A stretch of DNA of 64,000 nucleotides, taken from PALSA-1003 sp963791945. GTDB taxonomy: Bacteria > Pseudomonadota > Gammaproteobacteria > Burkholderiales > Casimicrobiaceae. The stretch is from the NCBI GenBank assembly GCA_963791945.1, contig CAWBUD010000002.1, positions 3,534,001 to 3,598,000 of the forward strand. The letters are read 5' to 3'. Under the pieces are notes generated by a model. It did no database searches and was not told the origin of the DNA. It worked only from the letters and a program-made list of their open reading frames with translations. The translations under genes and the position numbers were made by a program. Positions within the stretch are counted from its first letter, which is position 1. The number at the start of each line of letters is the position of its first letter. This document shows, piece by piece, positions 1 through 9,414 of the stretch.

Positions 1-435
1 GGGTGTCGAACCGGACGTCATTCCGTACGACGCCACGACTGGAACTGCCGTGCCGTTCGAGATGAGCTTCTCGATTTCCACTCCCGAGCCGGAGACGTGA
101 GTCTGCGGATTCGGCCAGTCGTTCACGGTGTAGAAGCTGTAGGGAAGGTCCTGAATGAAAAGGTCGATGGCCCCGAACTCCTGCATCGTCGTCTCGATGA
201 AGTTGAGCCACTCGTTGCCGCCCGCGCTACCAGTGTAGGTCGGTCCAACCTGCGACTTGAAGACTGCCCATTGCTGCGCCTGCTGCGGCGTGATCATGAA
301 CGCCTTGTTGATACGGGTAAGCAGCGGGCTGCCGCTGGTGAGCAATGGCGGCGGCGGTGTCGGCGGGGCGGCGAGCGTCGCTCCGGCAAGCAGCAGCGAA
401 CCCAGGGTGAACGTCGCGATCCGGGACTTCCTCAT
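1..435 (-). CDS. Secreted protein of unknown function, 3' end outside the window
   Basis: The N-terminal 145 codons are present and the gene runs off the left edge. The ATG at 433-435 has a strong AAGGAGG Shine-Dalgarno at 441-447, which fixes the start. Residues 1-23 form a Sec signal peptide (basic MRKSR, hydrophobic core, then LAAPP), followed by a proline-rich linker and a soluble region with motifs such as GGNEWLNFIETTM and VSGSGVEIEKLISNGTAVP. The arrangement loosely recalls N-terminal regions of secreted M28-type peptidases with a PA-like insert, but no catalytic residues are visible in this part, so no function is assigned. An AraC regulator lies upstream on the same strand, 272 bp away. 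Confidence 0.6.
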   Translation of the reverse strand, partial: MRKSRIATFTLGSLLLAGATLAAPPTPPPPLLTSGSPLLTRINKAFMITPQQAQQWAVFKSQVGPTYTGSAGGNEWLNFIETTMQEFGAIDLFIQDLPYSFYTVNDWPNPQTHVSGSGVEIEKLISNGTAVPVVASYGMTSGSTP

Positions 436-706
436 GACGACCTCCTTAAAAGAGCGGTGGCAGTTTTTCGCATGCCTGCGCGGCGTCACATCGCCTTCGT
501 AAGACTGCTTCCTGAAATTCCCTGCCGTGAAAACTCTAATACCCACCGAGTACCTGCGGCTTTCGTATTTCTGCGAGTAAATGTCGTAACCTTGCGATTT
601 TTTCGCCGCTGCCGGGATTAGAACGGCCGGGGACGAAACATCGCGGCCGCCCTTATGCGACGTACCACAGCCGCAAACAGACGGAGGCAGAGTGGCGCTC
701 AGCGCG

Positions 707-1657
707 CTATGACGCCGCCGCTCCGGGTGCTCGCCCTCGACTTCGAGCATTGCCGTCCGAAGACCGCGTTCTACCTTTTCTGTAGTCTCCTGGCGTGACC
801 CCAGTAGTGCGGTGGAACAGGGAGGAGAAACAGCTCGGGTTGGGGCACCCAATGCGCTGTGCGACCAGGCTAATCGGCATGTCAGAGCCGCGGAGCAGGG
901 ACTTGGCGCGCTCAATCCTGCGGTCGAGCAAGTATCGGTGTGGCGGTACTCCCACGGTCTGCCGAAACGCATGCGCAAAATGACCAGGGCTCATAGCCAG
1001 CGCCCGCGCGATGTCGGAGAGTGTCAACTCGTCACCTAGATGCGCCTCAACGTATTCAATCGCGCGACGCATTTTGTGCTCGGAAAGTGCGGCTGAACGC
1101 TTCTCGGTCCCAAGTTCCGATTTGGTGTAATGCCGGAGAAGATGCAGCGACAGTTGACCCGTCAGCGATGCGACGTAAATCCGCGTGGCGATGTCTTCTG
1201 ACTCGATGGCTTTCAACAACCGTAAGGCAATTTCTTCGATTTGCGTATCGCGCATACCGAAGTTGTCCTGTAGCTTTATGCTTTTTGCCTCCGCTGCATG
1301 CTCTTCTGCGATCTTTTCAACGTACGCGGGCGCGAGCCGCAGCACAATTCCTATGATTTCCTCGGTGTGCTGCCACCGTTTGGGTTCGCCCGCCGGGGTC
1401 ACGATTACATCGCCGGAGCGCAAAGTACGCAGCGAACTGCGGGCATTGCGGCACTGATACAAGGTCGCGCCGCCGGCAAGGATCACCGCAATGGCATGAT
1501 CGCGATATGGAATGACCACATCGGTATCGCGAGCACGGCGCAGTTCGACGACGATGCCATTCCATTGCCGGGAATGGCTCGACAATAAGGGGGCGGGAAG
1601 GGTATGCAGGATGCTGCGCGGAGCCGGGAGAGCTCCTATGCTCTGCGGGGTCAACAT
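707..1657 (-). CDS. AraC-family transcriptional regulator
   Basis: A 316-residue DNA-binding regulator. The C-terminal 100 residues before the tail hold the two helix-turn-helix units of the AraC/XylS family: LTLSDIARALAMSPGHFAHA (first HTH) and ISLVAQRIGCPNPSCFSSLF followed by GVTPGDYRK (second HTH and family signature). The N-terminal 170 residues match the cupin-like ligand or oligomerisation region of the family (PYRDHAIAVILAGG, then RSGDVIVTPAGEP). The length is normal. A basic, low-complexity tail of about 20 residues follows the domain. Its target is unknown; the secreted gene downstream on the same strand is the nearest candidate. Confidence 0.88.
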   Translation of the reverse strand: MLTPQSIGALPAPRSILHTLPAPLLSSHSRQWNGIVVELRRARDTDVVIPYRDHAIAVILAGGATLYQCRNARSSLRTLRSGDVIVTPAGEPKRWQHTEEIIGIVLRLAPAYVEKIAEEHAAEAKSIKLQDNFGMRDTQIEEIALRLLKAIESEDIATRIYVASLTGQLSLHLLRHYTKSELGTEKRSAALSEHKMRRAIEYVEAHLGDELTLSDIARALAMSPGHFAHAFRQTVGVPPHRYLLDRRIERAKSLLRGSDMPISLVAQRIGCPNPSCFSSLFHRTTGVTPGDYRKGRTRSSDGNARSRGRAPGAAAS

Positions 1658-2119
1658 AGCTTGCTCCTCGTGAAATCCTAAGCCACACGAACAATGAAGG
1701 TTCTTGTTCGCCGGTCAACGCGACCCCTACGCGTCGAGGCTGTGATGATTGTGACTACGCTCCAATGCGCGGTTCGTCGAAAGGCTGGCCGGCGCCTCCC
1801 TGGGCCGGCCACCGATGTCTTTCAAAGCAACGGACGCTATTCGGGCACTTATTCCCTCGACTCCCGTGGCCGCTCCAAGCGTACCCTTCGAAAGCGCTTT
1901 CCATCCCGTGCCGATGATTGGAAGGAGCCACCGTTCAACCCGCGCACCAATAGCGAGACTTTGCGACCCAGAATCGCCAACGAGTGGCGGGGTACTTCTC
2001 ACCTGGCGGTTTATCTCACGCTGAGTTTTCATACAGCCTCGACCCATATCGGACGGTCCCAGACCACGAGCGCCGTTTCGCGGCATCGGCAGCGCGCCCT
2101 CGCGATGTGCCCATGAATG
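1658..2119. other. Gene-free stretch
   Basis: About 460 bp between the AraC gene and the terminator of the next minus-strand gene. Reading frames are open on both strands but none shows a recognisable domain, signal peptide or ribosome-binding site. I see no repeat or RNA structure in it. Confidence 0.4.
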
Positions 2120-2154
2120 AAAAACTGGCCCGGTGTCTTTCGCACCGAGCCAGT
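2120..2154 (-). terminator. Rho-independent terminator for the minus-strand beta-propeller gene
   Basis: Arms ACTGGC (2124-2129) and GCCAGT (2149-2154) enclose a second pair CGGTG/CACCG with one mismatch between them and a 7-nt loop. On the minus strand the hairpin is followed by a T run (2120-2124 read as A on the plus strand). It lies about 65 bp downstream of the stop of the remnant at 2219-2709. Confidence 0.65.
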
Positions 2155-2218
2155 CGGACGTCGAAGTGTCCAAGAGACCGGTGCGAGTTGCCTGGCTCGC
2201 TATCTGCCCGACGACTAT

Positions 2219-2709
2219 TCAATCGCCCGAGTTGCCAAAAAGGTCCTTGTGAGCGCTTTGAAATTGATCTGTAAAACGAAGGATCTGAAAACCAGAATCA
2301 GCACTGACGACCCAGATCTCCAACTGCGTACCGTTGCCGTTCCCTTGGCCAATCCCGTTGCCAATGCCATTGGCCTTGCCGTTGCCGGGAACGCGCGTGT
2401 AGAAGCGTGGGTAACCAGCTACTAACCGATCCCATCCTGCGAATAATTGCCCTCGCCCTGGAACTGCCCGACGAGTTCCAGATTGCAGCTGTAGGCCCGC
2501 TCGGAATCGCCGCTGGAACATTCTTGCGGCGTCGTCTGGCCCTGTAATCCGCTTTCGGTATGATCCCCAGGACCACAAATGGCCCTGGGCACCGACCCGG
2601 TCAATGGGCCGGAAACTTCTTTTGCCAACGCGATAGAAGCGCTGAGCAACAGACCTGGCGACGCGACGGCCGCTATTGCGAGTACGCTGGCTCGTTCTTG
2701 CTTGATCAT
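2219..2709 (-). pseudogene. Secreted LVIVD-repeat-like protein, internally deleted and frameshifted
   Basis: The 5' part (2709 to about 2425) starts at an ATG with an AAGGAGG-type Shine-Dalgarno. It encodes a signal peptide (MIKQERASVLAIAAVAS..) and a mature start with AYSCNLELVGQFQGEG, typical of the first blade of secreted LVIVD-repeat proteins. After about 95 codons it stops. The other frame continues without a gap in the DNA with a glycine/asparagine-rich linker and QLEIWVVSADSGFQILRFTD, typical of the C-terminal blade of the same kind of protein. Several hundred residues of propeller are missing between them. I infer one gene collapsed by an internal deletion near 2425-2445. The family assignment rests on recall of the motif style. 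Confidence 0.5.
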
Positions 2710-3034
2710 GATTCCTCCTTACCTGGTAGGTGCTCTACGGTCAGCTGTCGGCAGCTTGTCGCGCGCGACGCCCGCCACCCTAGTGGACGTTCCTCCGACG
2801 CTTGTCACTCGTGGCGGGTGAGAGAGACTCTAGACCCTGCCAATAATTTGTGCGCAACAAATCCGAAAGAATTTGCTACGTAGCTGTCAGACTAATTCTG
2901 ACAATGACCGCGAGGAAAAAATGGCTTTCCAATCGGGATCGAAGCTTCACCGCCAGCCGATCCACTGCGGGTTGATTTACCCCATTAGGCGAAATCATTT
3001 ACCCGATGCTTCGCCACGCGAGTCGTAACCCAGC
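2710..3034. other. Gene-free stretch
   Basis: About 325 bp holding the upstream region of the broken beta-propeller gene (Shine-Dalgarno at 2713-2719). No other feature is recognisable. It is somewhat more AT-rich around 2840-2925, where the promoter of that gene would lie. Confidence 0.35.
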
Positions 3035-3139
3035 TCACGCTGCTTTCTTCTGCGTCGGCTTGATTTTGATCTCGATTTCCTTCGCGAAAGCGCGTGCAGC
3101 TTTGATCAACGTGTCCAGTTGAACGGAGAACACCCGCGG
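3035..3139 (-). pseudogene. C-terminal tail of an XRE-type antitoxin-like regulator, 5' truncated
   Basis: Reading back from the TGA at 3035-3037, about 34 codons encode PRVFSVQLDTLIKAARAFAK followed by EIEIKIKPTQKKAA. This is the usual ending of short XRE/HigA-like regulators (final helices after 'FS.D.LI..A.AL', then a beta strand and a lysine-rich tail). The frame is interrupted at 3140/3141, where the IS21-like end begins, so the helix-turn-helix part is gone. No toxin partner is seen nearby. The fragment is short and the assignment tentative. Confidence 0.35.
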
Positions 3140-3140
3140 C

Positions 3141-3432
3141 TGTCAGGCGACACGGTAAATTGACCCCCTGACGACACCAGGAATTGACCTCCAGAACCTG
3201 GAGGAACATTTCTGATGATCGGAGTATCGCAAACTCTCCCCGTCACGCAATGGATGGGGAGAGAGATGATGCAAATGCCCGAAGACGTGGCGCAGATGCT
3301 GCGCCTGCGGGCGGCGGGGCTGGGGATCAAGCACATCGCGCGCAAGATGGGTTGCTCGAAGAACACGGTGCGTCGCTACCTGCGCGCAGGCGGGTGGGTG
3401 GCCTATAAGGTGCCCGAGCGGCCGGGTGCGTG
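3141..3432 (+). mobile_element. Truncated IS21-family element (left end plus start of istA)
   Basis: The segment begins with TGTCAGGCGACACGG and carries repeated AATTGACC-type boxes (3158-3190), as IS21-family left ends do. From about 3266 a reading frame gives MMQMPEDVAQMLRLRAAGLG, then a helix-turn-helix (IKHIARKMGCSKNTVRRYL) and GGWVAYKVPERPG, the N-terminal DNA-binding part of an IstA-like transposase. Homology stops near 3432, before the DDE catalytic domain. istB and the right end are absent. It is a dead remnant that cut into the antitoxin-like gene on its left. Confidence 0.6.
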
Positions 3433-3732
3433 GGGTGCCAGTGCGCATGAATTCTCCCCCCATCGAAGCACTCCGCGTACCCATTCGCGGCTAGGCTTCA
3501 AGGATAAGTGCCTCGTTCCGACAGTGCAATTGCGCTGTCTCTTGTTTGGCATACAATCGCCGCGGACGATGAGCGCGCCTTGCAGGCCACCCGGCGTGAT
3601 GCGTCCCATCGTCCGTAGATACCATGTATTGCTTGAGAACCATTGCGATGGTGGCATTGGTACACCCGTACTTTTGCGGCAGCGCTTCAAACGATAGGCG
3701 TCCAGCCGCGGGTAGGTGAAGAGAGTGGAACG

Positions 3733-6183
3733 ATGGAGAAGGTCAACGGCGAAAACCTCAAGCGTGCCGTTTTGACGCTGCCGTGGCGGGTTCTTTGTTT
3801 CCTGGGCAGAATCGTCAGGCGTTTCTTTGTGGCTCTCGGTGTACTCGTGGTGTTGGTCATCGTGGCCTACGTCGAGTTTGAATCCATCGTCGAAATAATC
3901 GATGCTCACTATTCCGAGCAAATCGATGCCTATCTGGGCATCGACAAGAATGCAATTGCGCGCTTGCGCGACCCGGCCTACTTTGCCCAGGAATCGGTGA
4001 TTGTCTCTGAAGATCAAAAGGAGGTCGCCTGCATTTCGTCGCCCGAGCATCGTATTCTCATCAACGACCCGGCGGGAATACCGCCGCTCTTCGCCGAGGC
4101 GATCCTCGCCTCCGAAGACAAGAACTTCTTCACACACGAGGGGATCGACAAGGTTGCCATTTTGCGCGCGCTCGCAAGGCGACTCCTGCAGGAGAGCCGC
4201 TCAGGCGCATCGACACTGACGATGCAGCTCGCCAAGCATCTTCGCGGCGGCACCGGTCGTCCATCGACCGAGATGGACAAGATCGGCGACATCGTCATGG
4301 CGCTGCGGATCGAGCGTGAGTTTCCCAGGCCCCAGCTTCTGCTCAAGTACGTCAACATGCCCTATTTCGGCCGCGGGCAATACGGCATCGAAGCAGCGAG
4401 CCGCGCCTATTTCGGTAAAACCGCGAAGGATCTCGTGCTGCATCAGGCGGCTTTCATCGTAGCCCTCATCAACAGGCCGGCACTGCCTGACCGGGCGTTT
4501 GCGATGGATCCCCTCCTCAAGACACGCGACCAGATTCGCGATGCGAATTGGAGCGAGGCGGCACGCGGCACGACTCGCGTCCTGGGCCTCATGCTGGATC
4601 AGGGCGTTATCACCGACGTGGAGTACGCCCGAGCTGCGAATCTCGTTGAGAAGTCCCTGCGCGGGGAAATTGTTTCAGGGCCCATGGGCTGTGGAGCGCA
4701 TGACCACTTCCTCGAACGGGTGCGCATCCTGTACAAGGACCGCTTCCCGATCAACAAAGGTGGCCTCACGATCTCGATCACCCGTGACGACGGGCTCCAG
4801 GATGTGCTTGCCAAGGCAGTCGATCTGACGCTCCACACATACCTGGCCCGTCACCCGAAGGATGTCGACAATAACCAACTGCGCGCGGGAGCGTTCGCGG
4901 TTGATTTCATGGGCGACGTGCTCGCCGAGGTAGGAAATGTCAACTTCAGCCAACTGAAGTACGACGTGATCGCGACCGGCTGGCGACAGCCGGGCTCGAC
5001 CTTCAAGATCTTCACTTATGGCGCGTTGGTCGAGAAGCTCACGAAGGAAGTCCTCGCCGCCAAGCCCGCGCCGGAGACTCTCGAGGAGATCACGGCGGAG
5101 GTGCTGCGCCGCTGTACCGTCCTCGATGAGCCGATCTTCGTATCGCTTGGTCGGGGTCGCGGCGTCAAGAAGATCGAGAACTTCCACTCGCGCTCGGAGC
5201 CGGAGTACCGCGGAGACATTAGTTGTCAAATCGCTTTGGGCGAGTCGCGCAACACGGCGGCGATGCGTGCCGGAGCGCGGGCTGGGATCAAGAACGTCAT
5301 CGCACTCGCCTACCGCCTGGGAATGCCCAGGGACTCGAAGCACATGCTTCAGCCGTACCCGACAACGGCGATCGGCGCCTCCGAGGTCAATCCGCTGTCG
5401 ATGGCGTCCGCTGCGGCTTTTGTGAACGGCGGCTTTCGAGTGACGCCGCGGTTCGCGAACGATGTCTGCCGCGACGGCAAATCGCTTCTCTACAGCGATG
5501 AGCAAGGTAATCCAAAGGATTGCGACACCAAGGGCGAGAATCATCCTCCGCAGGAGCGGCTCATGCATCCCGCCGTCTCCGCGGCGATGACCGAGCTCTT
5601 GAAGGCCCCCGTTGATATCGGAAGTACGGGCACCGCCGCCTCGCTGAGGAGCGGAGTCATTCCTGGCATGGACCCGTTGAGCAACGAACTGTGGAACTTG
5701 AAGCCTGCCGAAAAGGTGAAGCGAAGGCTTGCGTTTCCTGTCGATCAAGCCGGCGAGATCGCAGCAAAGACCGGTACGGCAACCAATGCGGACGGCAAGA
5801 CCTCCGATGTGTGGCTCGTTCTCTTCGTTCCAGGACCACCGGACCATCCGGAGAAGGGGGTGATGCTGGGATTCTGGATGGGGAAGGATTCGAAAGACCA
5901 TCCCCTGGGCGAGCGCGGTTCGACCGGCGGGCCGGGTTTCGCCGAATCCGGTGCTCGCAACTGGGCGCATTCAGCCGCAACGGTACTGGCGTTCTTGCAA
6001 AACGAACGCGGACTACTGAAGCCGGGATTCAAGTTTCAGCCGATCATTCACGACGCGGCACTTATGAAACTTGGCGCGGGGAACTCCAGTCTCTCGCCGC
6101 GCGAGGTCACCTCACGCCAGGTGTCGCCGGTCGCCCTCAATGAGGCTGGCGGAGAAAACGCAGGCACAAATTGGTCACAGTGA
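3733..6183 (+). CDS. Bifunctional penicillin-binding protein (GT51 glycosyltransferase plus transpeptidase)
   Basis: An 816-residue class A PBP that polymerises lipid II and cross-links peptidoglycan in the periplasm. One N-terminal membrane anchor (about residues 28-48) is followed by a GT51 domain with EDKNFFTHEG (128-137, catalytic Glu) and GASTLTMQLAKHL (158-170). The transpeptidase domain has the acyl-ester serine motif S422-T-F-K, the SRN motif at 505-507 and KTG at 679-681, all intact. The ATG at 3733 is preferred because the membrane anchor then sits where the family has it; the frame is open 30 codons further upstream. The last residues (AGTNWSQ) are encoded inside the att-like repeat that begins at 6161, so the native C-terminus was probably replaced by recombination. 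The gene stands alone. Confidence 0.9.
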   Translation: MEKVNGENLKRAVLTLPWRVLCFLGRIVRRFFVALGVLVVLVIVAYVEFESIVEIIDAHYSEQIDAYLGIDKNAIARLRDPAYFAQESVIVSEDQKEVACISSPEHRILINDPAGIPPLFAEAILASEDKNFFTHEGIDKVAILRALARRLLQESRSGASTLTMQLAKHLRGGTGRPSTEMDKIGDIVMALRIEREFPRPQLLLKYVNMPYFGRGQYGIEAASRAYFGKTAKDLVLHQAAFIVALINRPALPDRAFAMDPLLKTRDQIRDANWSEAARGTTRVLGLMLDQGVITDVEYARAANLVEKSLRGEIVSGPMGCGAHDHFLERVRILYKDRFPINKGGLTISITRDDGLQDVLAKAVDLTLHTYLARHPKDVDNNQLRAGAFAVDFMGDVLAEVGNVNFSQLKYDVIATGWRQPGSTFKIFTYGALVEKLTKEVLAAKPAPETLEEITAEVLRRCTVLDEPIFVSLGRGRGVKKIENFHSRSEPEYRGDISCQIALGESRNTAAMRAGARAGIKNVIALAYRLGMPRDSKHMLQPYPTTAIGASEVNPLSMASAAAFVNGGFRVTPRFANDVCRDGKSLLYSDEQGNPKDCDTKGENHPPQERLMHPAVSAAMTELLKAPVDIGSTGTAASLRSGVIPGMDPLSNELWNLKPAEKVKRRLAFPVDQAGEIAAKTGTATNADGKTSDVWLVLFVPGPPDHPEKGVMLGFWMGKDSKDHPLGERGSTGGPGFAESGARNWAHSAATVLAFLQNERGLLKPGFKFQPIIHDAALMKLGAGNSSLSPREVTSRQVSPVALNEAGGENAGTNWSQ

Positions 6184-6275
6184 GCCTCGCGAGTTAGCCA
6201 GCGCTCTCATGAAGAATCGCATGCGGATCGGCCGCCGTGAAGCGATGGAAACTTCGATCAACGGATTCAAGATCG
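6161..6275 (+). repeat. att-like repeat, copy 1 (partner of 35310-35424)
   Basis: This 115-bp stretch starts CAGGCACAAATTGGTCACAG and includes GCGCTCTCATGAAGAATCGC. It aligns without gross gaps to 35310-35424 in the same orientation. Its right part (about 6228-6275) is a degenerate form of the tRNA-Lys 3' end seen intact at 36058-36102 and 43388-43437 (TCGATCAACGGATT versus TCGACCAACGGATT). It overlaps the last seven codons of the PBP gene. The rest of 6276-6464 shows nothing recognisable. Confidence 0.65.
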
Positions 6276-6464
6276 GTGTTGAGCAACTGGCGTGACCGCA
6301 TTCCGCCCATAACCGATCCTTGGCCTGAGTTCACGCCAACGCGGCCGTTCTATCGTTGCGAGCCCCCTTATAGTGTCGTCCTTGGCGTGCCGCCCGTGGA
6401 TACGTGATATGCAAGGACTCCACTAAATGCAGGTATCGCGCCACGAAACGGTTGGGCAGTCTGA

Positions 6465-6611
6465 ATGTTTGTTTCCGTCGTCGGCGATGGCGCCGTGCAG
6501 AAGGCGCTCGAGCTTGTGCTCGACATATCGCGCGAGTACCGCCTGGTGCAGCTCGAGGTGAGCATTGTCTTCCTCATCATCGCTGAGATCGTGCTCACTT
6601 TTTTTCGCTGA
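6465..6611 (+). pseudogene. C-terminal fragment of an RMD1/DUF155-like membrane protein
   Basis: The last 48 codons of a frame ending TGA at 6609-6611 encode ALELVLDISREYRLVQLEVS followed by IVFLIIAEIVLTFFR. A conserved short amphipathic helix and one final membrane helix match the C-terminal pattern of RMD1/DUF155 proteins. No upstream part of such a protein exists in any frame; the DNA to the left is the att-like repeat. The end overlaps the convergent TetR gene by 17 bp. The family call is from pattern only. Confidence 0.33.
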
Positions 6612-7209
6612 GCCCGTAGATGCTGAGAAAGCGTGACGCTGTTTGCGCCGCCCGCCGTTCGATCTGCTTCGGCGCGGGAACTTTGTCGACGCCGAGCAGA
6701 ATCCAGGTGAGGCGAATGCCCCACAGCAGGCCGTAGAAATCGAAGACCATCTCCTCCATGTCGGCGTTGGCGAGGAGCCGTGATGCCTGCGCCGAGCGCA
6801 GCAAAGCCTCGAGCGCGGCACGCGCCCGCACGCGGCCCATCGCGTCGAGTGACTTGCCGATGCCGGGCGAGCGTTGCACTTCGGCGATACCGAGACGCAT
6901 GACGGCGATCACGCCGGGGTCGCTCAGCTCACGCAGCATCGTCTCGCCGAGGCGCCGCAGCGCCGTCTCGAGCCTCGCACGGTTGGTGGGCTCGGGAAAG
7001 CCCTCGGGGAGCCGCATGCGATCCCCACGTGAAGCGATGCAGGTGGCGAGCATCTGTTCCTTGTTGCCCACCAGCGCGTAGAGCTCGCGTTTCGACACTC
7101 GGGCGCGCGTGGCGATTTCGAGCGTCGTCGCGTTCGCGAAGCCACGTTCCATGAAGGTCTCCATCGCGGCGGCGAGGATACGCTCGCGCACCGAGAGGGG
7201 GGTTGACAT
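6595..7209 (-). CDS. TetR/AcrR-family repressor
   Basis: A 204-residue repressor starting at ATG 7207-7209 (MSTPLSVRERIL). This start lies just outside the operator repeats; an upstream in-frame start would run through both operators. Residues 5-55 form the TetR helix-turn-helix: ILAAAMETFMERGFANATTL then IATRARVSKRELYALVGNKE. The C-terminal 140 residues form the variable ligand-binding domain (LLWGIRLTWILLGVDKV near the end). The gene is divergent from the ABC/FtsX/LolA-like/barrel operon at 7271. Two palindromes fill the intergenic region, so it most likely represses both itself and that operon. The inducer is unknown. Confidence 0.9.
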   Translation of the reverse strand: MSTPLSVRERILAAAMETFMERGFANATTLEIATRARVSKRELYALVGNKEQMLATCIASRGDRMRLPEGFPEPTNRARLETALRRLGETMLRELSDPGVIAVMRLGIAEVQRSPGIGKSLDAMGRVRARAALEALLRSAQASRLLANADMEEMVFDFYGLLWGIRLTWILLGVDKVPAPKQIERRAAQTASRFLSIYGLSEKK

Positions 7210-7258
7210 GGTACCGTTCGGTACCGTAAGCTTGCGTGCCATGGTACCGAATGGTACC
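7210..7258. promoter_or_regulatory. Paired TetR operators
   Basis: Two near-identical dyads, GGTACCGTTCGGTACC (7210-7225) and GGTACCGAATGGTACC (7243-7258), share GGTACC arms around a 4-bp centre. Their centres are 33 bp apart, about three helical turns. They sit between the divergent tetR start (7209) and the ABC ATPase start (7271), as expected for an autoregulated TetR controlling the operon. Confidence 0.8.
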
Positions 7259-7270
7259 GGAGACCGAGCC

Positions 7271-8007
<737 letters not shown>

Positions 8008-8011
<4 letters not shown>

Positions 8012-9414
8012 AGCTGCTGATCAAGACGGCCGCGCGCAACATCCTGCGCAATTCGCGCCGCTCGCTCATGACCGGCTCGGCAGTTGCGGCCGGCGCCATG
8101 GCAATGCTGCTCTTCGGTGGCTTCGTCGCCTACATCTTCGCAGGCCTGGAGACGAGCAACGTGCAGCGCATCGGACACTTGAGCGTGTTCCGCGCCGGCT
8201 ACTTCCTGTTTGGCAGCGGCAATCCGTCGGCCTATGGCATCGACGACTACCGCAGCGTCATGCAGCTCATCTCCGAAGATCCCGTGATCCGTCCGCTGCT
8301 CAACGTCGAGACACCGACGCAATCGCTCGTCGGCATCGCGGGCAACTTCGCCGACGGCAACGAAGCTTCGAAGACGTTTCTCGGCGTGGGGCTCATTCCC
8401 TCGGAGCGCGACCGCATGCGGCAATGGGACGAGCACGGAACCGGCCAGGTGCGCGCACCTGACCACCGCCTCTCCGACAGCGACGAAACACGCGGCCTGG
8501 TCGGCGTGGGGCTCGCGCGCATCCTCGGGTTGTGCGCGCCCCTCCAGGTGCGTGACTGCCCCGCCGCGCCGGTGCGCACGGCGAAGGGCGAATCGTCGAA
8601 GACGCGCGCCGATCTCATCGGCCTCGCGCAGCTCGAGACCGGGTCGTCTACCCAGGAGAAGAAAGACGGAGCGCCGCACCTCGAGCTCCTCGGTGCTACC
8701 GCCGGCGGCGCCCCGAATGTCGTGAGCCTCGCCGTCGCGGGTGCCGAGCCCCAGGGCGTACGCGAGTTGGACGACAACTACATCGCCATGCACCTCGCGC
8801 TCGCGCAGCAGCTCGTATACGGGCGCGGCGAGCACAAGGTCACCGCGATCGTGCTGCAGCTCAAGCACACCGCCGACATGCCCCCGGTGCGCGTGCGCTT
8901 GAAGCAGCTCTTCGAGCAGAACCACCTCGACCTCGAGGTGCGTGACTTCGGCGAGCTCGCGCCTTTCTACGTGCAGGTCGTGGCCATGTTCAGCACCATC
9001 TTCATCTTCATCTCCCTGGTGATGGGCGTGATCGTGCTCTTCGCCGTCGTGAACACGATGACGATGAACGTGATGGAACGAACCAACGAGATCGGCACCA
9101 TCCGTGCGATGGGCGTGCGGCGCAGGGGCGTGCGTGCGCAGTTCATTCTCGAAGGCGCACTCATCGGCGCGATCGGCGCCACGGCCGGCGCCCTCCTCGG
9201 CATCGCCATCGCGGCGCTGGTGAACTCGGCGGGGCTCAGCTGGGTGCCGCCGGGGAACTCGGGCGCGGTGCCGTTCCAGGTAGACGTGTTGAAACACCCG
9301 CTGCTGATCGCCGTCGCGTGGCTCGTCCTCACATTCGTCGCCGTCGCTGCGGCACTCATTCCCGCCAACCGCGCTGCCCGCCTTTCCGTCGTGGATGCCC
9401 TCCGCCATGTCTAG
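8008..9414 (+). CDS. FtsX/LolE-type ABC permease
   Basis: A 468-residue inner-membrane permease with the four-helix FtsX layout. One membrane helix near residues 22-48 (SRRSLMTGSAVAAGAMAMLL) is followed by a long periplasmic domain (about 50-320), then three helices at the C-terminus. The conserved block VNTMTMNVMERTNEIGTIRAMGVRRRGVR marks the coupling segment to the ATPase. The end is PANRAARLSVVDALRHV, the usual close of the family. The periplasmic domain contains a cysteine pair (LGLCAPLQVRDC) that could form a disulphide. It overlaps the ATPase by 4 bp and the next gene by 20 bp. Confidence 0.9.

Noticed and set aside
4675..5970. 431-codon open frame on the minus strand
   Set aside because: Antisense to the transpeptidase part of the PBP; arginine-rich without any motif.
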